Origin: Thiodiazotropha sp050305975
GTDB lineage: Bacteria; Pseudomonadota; Gammaproteobacteria; Chromatiales; Chromatiaceae
DNA length: 12,041 nucleotides
NCBI GenBank assembly: GCA_050305975.1
Contig: JBNLGI010000066.1
Location: forward strand, 1-12,041
Direction: 5' to 3'
Under the pieces are notes generated by a model. The model had not been told where the DNA came from. It saw nothing but the letters and a program-made list of their open reading frames with translations, and did not search any database. The number at the start of each line of letters is the position of its first letter. The stretch's first letter is position 1. Below are positions 6,308-12,041 of the stretch, piece after piece. A program made the translations under genes and the position numbers.

Positions 6308-8770
6308 ATGTGTAGCGACAAATCAGCCGACAAGCGATCCAAGAAACTGGACTTGATCCAATCGTTCGTACAACAGGTTCCCGGCAGAGTCTCGGCCATT
6401 CTCGAGAACTGGCATCAACTGGTGCACAGCGACTGGGACGGCAAGCTGCTCGATGTCCTGATCGAGCGAATCTCCACCCTGGCTGAATCCGGCTCCAAGT
6501 TCGGGGTCTCCCAGATTGCCCAGAGCGGAAACTCCCTGATCGGCCATCTCAGCGACTACCACAACACCGGCCTCAAGCCCCAACATGACGATGTGGTGGC
6601 GCTCGATGGTCTGGTTCATGCCTTCAAGGATGCCGCAATCCAGGCCTGCAACCAGCAGGCCGAGACATTGCTGTCGGCGGCTCAGGAGATCAATGAGACA
6701 CCAGAGAATCACGACCGCGGTGATTGCGTGGTGTTTCTGCTGGGTATCCCGGAATCGCTGGCGGCCAGTCTCACCCGCAATCTGCAGGCACAGGGCTTCG
6801 ATGTCCGCCTGTTGCAGAACGCCGACGAGATGATCCACCACTACGACATCAATCCTGACGACCACTGCCTGCTGATCAGCCATACCGACTACCTGCAGGC
6901 GCTCTTCCCCGAGAACAAGCAGGGTGGATTGTGGAACAAGGAAAATTCGTTGCCCGGCGTGCCGGTCGCCTTCATCGCGGACAACAACGATCTCAAGACC
7001 CGGCTTGCGGCCATGCGGGTGGACGCCAGTGCCTACTGGTCGAAACCGATCGATCCGTTCCTGGTGGCGAAACGGGTTCGCGAGCTGACCTCGACGGAAT
7101 CGGACACCGCCTATCGGGTGCTGATCGTCGAAGACGATCCGGCGCAGGCCGATTTCGCCGACGCCATTCTGAGCAAGGCGGACTTCAAGTGCCGCATCGT
7201 CACCGATCCCCTGCAGGTCATGAACGCACTGCACGAGTTCAAACCTGACCTGATCCTGATGGATCTCTACATGCCAGGCGCCAGCGGCACGGAACTGACC
7301 ACCGTCATCCGCGAACAGAACGAATTCGTTGATATCCCCATCGTCTTCCTGTCCGGCGAACAGGACCTGGACAAACAGCTGAAGGCCCTGAGTTTTGGCG
7401 GTGAGGATTTTCTGTCCAAGCCGATAGCGCCCAAACACCTGATCTCGACGGTCACCAACCGTATCCGGCGCGCACGTCAGCTAAGCAACCGCCTCGGCAC
7501 CCCGTCACGCAGCGAGAAAGTGACCGGTCTGCATACCCGCAACTATCTGCTGGAACGTCTAGACGCCATGCTGATGGCCGATTCCATCCTCGACGAAGCG
7601 AGCGCCGTCGTCTACCTGCAGATCGACAATCCGGAATACCTGGTCGAAACCGTGGGTATCGGCGGCATGGACGTGGTGCTGGTGGAAGTGGCCAAATCGA
7701 TCAAGAAGCATCTGCAGTCCCAGGATGTCCTGACCCGGTTCGGTGACAGCAGCCTTGGTCTGCTGCTGTCCCGCGGCGAGTTGGAGAACATCGAGGCGTT
7801 GATGGAGAAGGTCTGCCAGGCGATAGCCCAGGAGATCATCGAGGTCGAAAACACCACAGTCGGCGTTACCCTGAGTATCGGCATCTATCCGTTGGAGTCC
7901 GGCAATCAGGATTCGCGATCGATCATCGCCCATGCCCAGATCGCCAGCCGCCAGGCACAGGAAGAGGGAGGGAACCGCATCAAGCTGGTCAAACCCGAAC
8001 CCAAGCAGCAGGCCGCAGTCGACACCGGCTCGGAGCTCGACGATCTACTCGTTCGCGCCCTCGAGCAGGACCTGTTCCAAGTCTTCTTCCAGCCGGTCGT
8101 CGCTCTTCAGGGCTCGCCGGAAGCCCACTATCAAACCCTGATCCGCCTACAGGAACCGGACGGAAAACTGCTCACCGCCGGTGACTTCATTCACGCCGCC
8201 GAGCGTTTGGGTCTGATCAGTAAGATCGACAAGTGGACAACGCGACAGGCCATCAATGCGATCAACGAATACCGCAAGCAGGGCAATCATCTCCACCTCT
8301 TCGTCTCTCAATCGACCGACCTGCTGGAGGACATGGAGCGCCTCAGCTGGCTGAGGGAGAAACGCCGCAGCGGGCATATCGGAAGCAACAACCTGACATT
8401 CGAATTCAACATCAACGATGTGGGCAAGAATATCAACTCGGCCAAGATCTGCTTTGACGTTCTCGGCAAGATCGGCATCACCAGCCTGCTGACGAAGGTC
8501 ACCCTCACACCCGAATCCGAGCGTATTCTCAGGCATCTGCCGGTCAGCTATATCAAACTGGACTACAGTCTGCTCTCCGAACCGGGCAAGGGGCTGAAGG
8601 AGCTGATCTCGCTGGCTCACGAGTTGAAAATCAAGGTGATCGCCCCGCAGGTGGAAGATCCCCGCAGCATCGCCATACTCTGGAGTAGCGGCGCCGACTT
8701 CGTGCAGGGCAATTTCGTGCAACGCCCCGAGAACAATCTGATCTACGACTTTACCGAGTCCGTCCTCTGA
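6308..8770 (+). CDS. Hpt-REC-REC-GGDEF-EAL signalling protein with degenerate enzyme motifs
   Basis: An 820-residue cytoplasmic protein with no membrane segment. Domains by residue: an Hpt-like helical bundle (about 15-125) in which the usual HxxKG is absent (IAQSGNSLIGHL); a receiver-like domain (138-260) with the phosphoacceptor Asp replaced (LLIS, Ser191) but SKP kept (245-247); a full receiver (268-385) with EDD (275-277), Asp319, Ser349 and Lys371; a GGDEF-like domain (405-560) reading RFGDSSL where RYGGDEF is expected; and an EAL-like domain (585-815) reading YQTLIRL for YEALLRL, one Asp of the DDFG motif replaced by Val (FDVLG, 716-720), and APQVE for AEGVE (779-783). KLD (750-752) and QG (800-801) remain. 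Cyclase and phosphodiesterase activity are unlikely; phosphorylation-controlled c-di-GMP sensing or scaffolding, as in FimX or LapD, is an inference. ATG 6308 lacks a strong Shine-Dalgarno. Confidence 0.9.
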   Translation: MCSDKSADKRSKKLDLIQSFVQQVPGRVSAILENWHQLVHSDWDGKLLDVLIERISTLAESGSKFGVSQIAQSGNSLIGHLSDYHNTGLKPQHDDVVALDGLVHAFKDAAIQACNQQAETLLSAAQEINETPENHDRGDCVVFLLGIPESLAASLTRNLQAQGFDVRLLQNADEMIHHYDINPDDHCLLISHTDYLQALFPENKQGGLWNKENSLPGVPVAFIADNNDLKTRLAAMRVDASAYWSKPIDPFLVAKRVRELTSTESDTAYRVLIVEDDPAQADFADAILSKADFKCRIVTDPLQVMNALHEFKPDLILMDLYMPGASGTELTTVIREQNEFVDIPIVFLSGEQDLDKQLKALSFGGEDFLSKPIAPKHLISTVTNRIRRARQLSNRLGTPSRSEKVTGLHTRNYLLERLDAMLMADSILDEASAVVYLQIDNPEYLVETVGIGGMDVVLVEVAKSIKKHLQSQDVLTRFGDSSLGLLLSRGELENIEALMEKVCQAIAQEIIEVENTTVGVTLSIGIYPLESGNQDSRSIIAHAQIASRQAQEEGGNRIKLVKPEPKQQAAVDTGSELDDLLVRALEQDLFQVFFQPVVALQGSPEAHYQTLIRLQEPDGKLLTAGDFIHAAERLGLISKIDKWTTRQAINAINEYRKQGNHLHLFVSQSTDLLEDMERLSWLREKRRSGHIGSNNLTFEFNINDVGKNINSAKICFDVLGKIGITSLLTKVTLTPESERILRHLPVSYIKLDYSLLSEPGKGLKELISLAHELKIKVIAPQVEDPRSIAILWSSGADFVQGNFVQRPENNLIYDFTESVL

Positions 8771-8950
8771 AACATCTGCCTGGATCCTAGCCTCGCCTGA
8801 CGTCTGCTCCGAGCGGAAATGCCCAGCGCTCCGACGCGAAATCGGGACACCACCGGGCGGGCTCCCCATTCCCGCTCCGCACGTGGGGACAGCAGCAGAC
8901 CCGCGCAGCGCACCCATCTGTGGACACGGGCATGATCCGACCGCCAATCT

Positions 8951-8959
8951 TGCTATAAA
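8951..8959 (+). promoter_or_regulatory. Putative extended -10 promoter
   Basis: TGCTATAAA gives the extended TGn motif directly before TATAAA (8954-8959), in an otherwise GC-rich stretch. No good -35 box is seen 16-18 nt upstream, which extended -10 promoters tolerate. Transcription would begin near 8966, giving a leader of about 85 nt before ATG 9051. Confidence 0.5.
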
Positions 8960-9037
8960 ATGGAGTGATCATGCCAGCCAAGATGCACAGATCCTCTCCA
9001 GCCTTCAACCGCGACGCGTTGGGACATGCCTGCGTCC

Positions 9038-9043
9038 AAGGAG
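9038..9043 (+). promoter_or_regulatory. Strong Shine-Dalgarno of the secreted-protein gene
   Basis: AAGGAG lies 7 nt before ATG 9051. It fixes this start against earlier in-frame ATG codons such as 8883, which would put extra residues in front of a typical signal peptide. Confidence 0.8.
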
Positions 9044-9050
9044 TCCAGCC

Positions 9051-9428
9051 ATGGGCAAGATTTCGGCTTATGCCCTCCTAGTCAGCGCGCTGTTGCTTGC
9101 CGTCCCGTTATCGGTCGCCGGGCCCAGTCTCTACCCCCAGCCGCTCAATCCGCAATTCGAAGAGGGTGACGAAAATCTGACCTGCGACGAACTGAACCTG
9201 CGCATCGCCCGCCTCAATCCGCAGACCTACAGCAGCAAGCCAGGATTTTACGACGACCCCTATCACGCCGCCTCGATCTGGATCGGGGCCGTCTGGGTGC
9301 CTGGCGCCTGGAGTTACATGGCCTATTCCGGCGTGGCCGAATATGCCGAGTACGACCGCATGCAGGACGCGGAAAACCGTATCGAGGCCTTGCGCTATCT
9401 GAAAGCCAGACGCCGTTGTCATGAGTAA
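9051..9428 (+). CDS. Small secreted protein of unknown function, paired with an ABC exporter
   Basis: A 125-residue protein I do not recognise. Residues 1-23 form a signal peptide: Lys3, then a hydrophobic run YALLVSALLLAVPL and a probable cleavage after SVA (21-23). No lipobox Cys is present, so the mature protein of about 100 residues should be soluble or peripheral in the periplasm or beyond. It has two cysteines, Cys45 (LTCDELN) and Cys123 (RRCHE), which flank the mature protein and could form a disulphide. Between them are a Pro/Tyr-rich part and a Trp/Ala/Gly-rich stretch (73-95, ASIWIGAVWVPGAWSYMAYS) that could lie in a membrane. The C-terminus is a charged helix (103-122). It overlaps the exporter gene by 8 nt (ATGAGTAA), so the two are probably coupled in translation and may work together. 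Confidence 0.8.
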   Translation: MGKISAYALLVSALLLAVPLSVAGPSLYPQPLNPQFEEGDENLTCDELNLRIARLNPQTYSSKPGFYDDPYHAASIWIGAVWVPGAWSYMAYSGVAEYAEYDRMQDAENRIEALRYLKARRRCHE

Positions 9429-11244
9429 CGAGCCGACGCCGCGAAAGCTGCGCAACCGCGAATACAGCTGGAACGAACTGATGGGCATGGTGCTCAGGCA
9501 CCGCCGGGAGTTGGTGTGGGCCAATCTGATCGCCATCCTCGGCACCCTGGCCGCCGTCCCCGTACCCCTGCTGATCCCGCTGCTGGTCGACGAGGTGCTG
9601 CTGGAGCAGCCGGGGCGGGCCGTCGGCGTGATGCAGGCGCTGTTTCCCGAGAACTGGCATGGCCCGGTGCTCTACATCCTGGCGATCCTCGTCCTGACCC
9701 TTCTGCTGCGCTTCCTGGCCCTGATTTTCGGGGTCTGGCAGACCTGGCAGTTCACCCGTATCGCCAAGGATGTGATCTTCCATATCCGCCGCGACCTGCT
9801 GCACCGGCTGGAGTGCATCTCCATGTCGGCCTACGAGACCATGGGCAGCGGCACTGTCGCCTCCCACCTGGTGACCGATCTCGAGGCGGTCGACAATTTC
9901 GTCAGCGTCACCACCAGCAAATTCCTGGTTGCCGTGCTGAGTATCGTCGGTACCGCGGTGGTGCTGATGTGGATCAACTGGCAGCTGGCCCTCTTCATCC
10001 TGTTTCTGAATCCGCTGGTGATCTACTTCACCACCATCTTCGGGCGCAAGGTGAAACAGCTCAAGAAGCGGGAGAATTCCGCCTTTCAGGCCTTTCAGGA
10101 GTCGCTGGAAGAGACCCTTGACGCGATTCAACAGATCCGCGCCAGCAATCGCGAACGCCACTACATCCGACGCATCATCGACAAGGCCAACCATATCCGC
10201 CGCCACTCCGCCGCCTTCACCTGGAAGAGCGACGCGGCCAACCGGCTCTCCTTCATGATCTTCCTCTTCGGTTTCGACATCTTCCGCGCGGTGAGCATGT
10301 TCATGGTGCTCTGGTCAGGCCTCACCATCGGTGAAATGCTGGGGGTCTACGCCTATCTCTGGTTCATGATGGGACCCGTGCAGGAGGTGCTCAATATCCA
10401 GTATGCCTACCACTCCGCGCAGGCGGCACTGGGTCGTATCAACCACCTGCTGCGCGTCGACCTGGAACCCGCCTACCCCCATCTGCACAACCCTTTCGAA
10501 GGCAAGCCGACGGTCGGACTGCGTTTGGAGAACCTCAGCTTCGCCTACGGCGAGGGTCCGAACGTGCTGAACGGGGTCGACCTGGAGATCAAACCGGGCG
10601 AGAAAGTGGCCTTCGTCGGAGCCAGCGGCGGCGGCAAGACCACCCTGGTGCAGATCATTCTCGGGCTCTACCCCAACCGTTCGGGGCGGGTCCTGTTCGA
10701 CGGCGTAGCGGTCGACGAGATCGGCATGGACGTGGTGCGTGATCACGTGGCCACCGTGCTGCAACACCCTGCCCTGCTCAACGACAGTGTGCGGGTCAAT
10801 CTCACCCTGGGACGCGAAGTCAGCGTGGAGAAGCTCTGGCAGGCCCTGGAGATCGCCCAGCTGAAACAGACGGTGACGGAGATGCCGCAGGGCCTCGAAA
10901 CCCTGATCGGCCGTTTCGGCGTGCGCCTCTCGGGCGGCCAGCGCCAGCGTCTGGCCATCGCCCGCATGGTGCTGACCGATCCCAGCGTGGTGATCCTCGA
11001 CGAGGCGACCTCGGCGCTCGACACCACCACCGAAGGGGATCTGCACCAGGCCCTGCAGACCTTCCTGAAGGGACGCACCACCATCATCATCGCCCACCGA
11101 TTGAGCGCGGTTAAACAGGCCGACCGCGTATTGGTCTTCGAGGACGGGCGGGTGGTCGAAGAGGGCCGCCACGAAGAGCTGCTGGAAAACAACGGGCTCT
11201 ACAGCACGCTTTATGGTCGCCAGGAGCAAGGCCACGGCCTATAA
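9421..11244 (+). CDS. ABC exporter half-transporter (membrane domain fused to ATPase)
   Basis: A 607-residue inner-membrane protein of the type IV (MsbA-like) exporter architecture, expected to work as a homodimer. Residues about 30-330 are the membrane domain with hydrophobic segments near 32-60, 82-106, 166-187, 188-206, 276-298 and 302-320. The ATPase is about 365-600: Walker A GASGGGKTT (400-408, Lys406), Q-loop Gln448, signature LSGGQ (503-507), Walker B VVILDE (523-528, catalytic Glu528), D-loop SALD (531-534) and H-loop His559. All are intact, so it should hydrolyse ATP. No C39 peptidase or accessory domain is fused. The substrate cannot be read from the sequence: lipid, peptide and drug are all possible. 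Its start lies inside the upstream secreted-protein gene, which suggests related work. Confidence 0.95.
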   Translation: MSNEPTPRKLRNREYSWNELMGMVLRHRRELVWANLIAILGTLAAVPVPLLIPLLVDEVLLEQPGRAVGVMQALFPENWHGPVLYILAILVLTLLLRFLALIFGVWQTWQFTRIAKDVIFHIRRDLLHRLECISMSAYETMGSGTVASHLVTDLEAVDNFVSVTTSKFLVAVLSIVGTAVVLMWINWQLALFILFLNPLVIYFTTIFGRKVKQLKKRENSAFQAFQESLEETLDAIQQIRASNRERHYIRRIIDKANHIRRHSAAFTWKSDAANRLSFMIFLFGFDIFRAVSMFMVLWSGLTIGEMLGVYAYLWFMMGPVQEVLNIQYAYHSAQAALGRINHLLRVDLEPAYPHLHNPFEGKPTVGLRLENLSFAYGEGPNVLNGVDLEIKPGEKVAFVGASGGGKTTLVQIILGLYPNRSGRVLFDGVAVDEIGMDVVRDHVATVLQHPALLNDSVRVNLTLGREVSVEKLWQALEIAQLKQTVTEMPQGLETLIGRFGVRLSGGQRQRLAIARMVLTDPSVVILDEATSALDTTTEGDLHQALQTFLKGRTTIIIAHRLSAVKQADRVLVFEDGRVVEEGRHEELLENNGLYSTLYGRQEQGHGL

Positions 11245-11280
11245 ACAGTCCCCTTGCGCGCTTTAGCCCTGATCACGCAC

Positions 11281-11303
11281 ATTGGGTATCATTCACTCCC
11301 AAT
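11281..11303. repeat. Short inverted repeat upstream of ribE
   Basis: ATTGGG (11281-11286) and CCCAAT (11298-11303) are perfect inverted 6-mers with an 11-nt loop that contains TATCAT (11287-11292), a possible -10 box. It sits 21 nt before the ribE start. It may be an operator overlapping a promoter, or chance. No FMN-riboswitch-like structure is seen, and the gap to ribE is too short for one. Confidence 0.35.
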
Positions 11304-11324
11304 ACACACCCGGAACTTGTCCCC

Positions 11325-11963
11325 ATGTTTACTGGCATTATTCAAGGCACTGCTGAACTCATCCAAATCGAAGAGAAGGAAAACTTCCGCACCCACCGCA
11401 TCCGCCTGCCGGCTTCCGCGCTTGAAGGCCTGACCACTGGCGCCTCAGTAGCCCACAACGGCTGCTGCCTCACGGTGACCCATATCAAGGACGACCTGGT
11501 CGACTTCGATCTGATGCGCGAAACCCTGCGAGCCACCAACCTGGGCGCCTTGCAAGTCGGTGATCGGGTCAACTACGAACGGGCCGCCCGCTTCGGCGAT
11601 GAAATCGGCGGCCATGCCATGTCGGGGCATATCCTCTGCACCGCGGAAGTCATCGCGGTAGAGACAAGTCCAAACAACCACCGCATTCTTTTGCGCCTAC
11701 CGGATGCCTGGCGCAAGTACCTCTTCACCAAGGGCTATATAGGCATCGACGGAATCAGTCTCACCATCGGTCAGGTAGAGGGCGGCACGTTCGATGTCAA
11801 CCTCATACCCGAGACCCTGGAACGAACCAACATCGGCACACGTCAGGTCGGCGACAGGGTCAATATCGAAATCGATCCCCAGACCCAGGCCATCGTCGAT
11901 ACGGTTGAGCGAATACTCCCCGGCATGGTCGCCGCTATACCGAGCACAAGCACCCAGGGCTAA
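11325..11963 (+). CDS. ribE: Riboflavin synthase, alpha chain
   Basis: Catalyses the last step of riboflavin synthesis: dismutation of two 6,7-dimethyl-8-ribityllumazine molecules. At 212 residues it has the usual length, and it strongly resembles the E. coli enzyme (gene ribC/ribE). It shows the internal duplication into two beta-barrels: the first from MFTGIIQG (1-8), with VAHNGCCLTV (42-51, Cys48) and FDLMRETL (61-68); the second from GGHAMSGH (95-102), with GIDGISLT (140-147) and NLIPETLERT (159-168), which echoes the first. NIEIDPQTQ (180-188) is the usual end before the C-terminal helix. GGAA nine bases upstream is a fair ribosome site. It stands alone: no ribD, ribBA or ribH is in the window, so it is probably a stand-alone copy. 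It begins 80 nt after the exporter gene. Confidence 0.97.
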   Translation: MFTGIIQGTAELIQIEEKENFRTHRIRLPASALEGLTTGASVAHNGCCLTVTHIKDDLVDFDLMRETLRATNLGALQVGDRVNYERAARFGDEIGGHAMSGHILCTAEVIAVETSPNNHRILLRLPDAWRKYLFTKGYIGIDGISLTIGQVEGGTFDVNLIPETLERTNIGTRQVGDRVNIEIDPQTQAIVDTVERILPGMVAAIPSTSTQG

Positions 11964-11967
11964 GGAA

Positions 11968-12041
11968 TCAGGCCGCCGCCAAACCGGCCCGGCGCAGACG
12001 GAAAACATCGTCCAGGTTGTTCTCGGCATAGATCGCGACCG
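11968..12041 (-). CDS. C-terminal end of an unidentified gene, convergent with ribE
   Basis: On the minus strand the last 23 codons before a TGA (11970-11968) read without interruption to the window edge, with the G/C-rich third codon positions seen in the neighbouring genes. The visible end is IYAENNLDDVFRLRRAG followed by LAAA. I do not recognise the family from so short a piece. It converges on ribE with only 4 nt between the stop codons, and no terminator is visible between them. Confidence 0.5.
   Translation of the reverse strand, partial: VAIYAENNLDDVFRLRRAGLAAA

Larger units (their letters stand above)
8771..9050. other. Intergenic region before the secreted-protein/ABC unit
   Basis: The 280 nt hold no gene that I can support; open frames on both strands here are continuations of shadow frames. 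A 7-of-8-bp hairpin (8808-8815 with 8827-8834) lies 37 nt after the stop of the signalling gene but has no T tract, so it is not a convincing terminator. The right half holds the promoter and ribosome site of the next gene. Confidence 0.4.

Noticed and set aside
6277..6315. A 12-codon frame ATG...TAG (MTPEKTTPDSDV) overlapping the start of the large signalling gene, possibly a leader peptide.
   Set aside because: GAGAG is only one base from its ATG, too close for a ribosome site, and the length is well within chance. A frameshift joining it to the main frame cannot be shown from one sequence.
8808..8834. Hairpin after the large signalling gene as a Rho-independent terminator.
   Set aside because: The stem has a mismatch and an 11-nt loop, and no T tract follows.
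8883..9050. In-frame extension upstream of the secreted-protein gene from ATG 8883.
   Set aside because: AAGGAG 7 nt before ATG 9051 and a textbook signal peptide at that start make the upstream part non-coding; the candidate promoter also lies inside it.
9214..10206. A 330-codon minus-strand open frame opposite the ABC exporter.
   Set aside because: It is rich in His, Gln, Asp and Gly runs typical of the antisense of GC-rich coding DNA, and the exporter motifs on the plus strand are unambiguous.

Overview
The window looks like chromosomal DNA of a GC-rich gammaproteobacterium. This rests on RF2 with the enterobacterial-type +1 frameshift site, the prfB-lysS gene order, and TrmO, SirB2 and riboflavin synthase sequences that resemble the E. 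coli proteins as I remember them. A free-living or symbiotic sulfur-oxidiser-like lineage is possible, but that is inference. No rRNA, tRNA, CRISPR array, insertion sequence or phage gene is visible.

Layout. Positions 1-2630 are on the minus strand. Read in transcription order they are a divergent ECF-sigma-like protein, then prfB (RF2, joined across an in-frame UGA), then the N-terminal third of lysS. The prfB-lysS gap holds an inverted pair of 38-nt CGCAAAG-type repeats. A short AT-rich region with two small palindromes (2631-2840) separates this block from genes on the plus strand.

Positions 2841-6137 hold a tight plus-strand gene train: a family 2 glycosyltransferase, a nucleosidase/phosphorylase-like protein, a short-chain dehydrogenase, TrmO (tRNA A37-modification methyltransferase) and a SirB2-family membrane protein. 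The first four overlap by 4, 17 and 4 nt, so they are probably translationally coupled.

Positions 6308-8770 encode an 820-residue multidomain signalling protein (Hpt-like, REC-like, REC, GGDEF-like, EAL-like). Only the second receiver keeps its key residues; the cyclase and phosphodiesterase signatures are eroded. It is probably a c-di-GMP-related sensor or scaffold rather than an enzyme.

Positions 9051-11244 hold a two-gene unit with its own extended -10 promoter and a good Shine-Dalgarno: a small secreted protein overlapping by 8 nt a complete half-size ABC exporter. Riboflavin synthase (ribE) follows at 11325-11963. The last 74 bases carry the C-terminal end of an unidentified convergent gene.

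Most genes are ordinary housekeeping or accessory genes. The items most worth a second look are the all-degenerate signalling protein, the secreted-protein/ABC-exporter pair, the sigma-like gene before prfB, and the inverted repeat inside the prfB-lysS gap.
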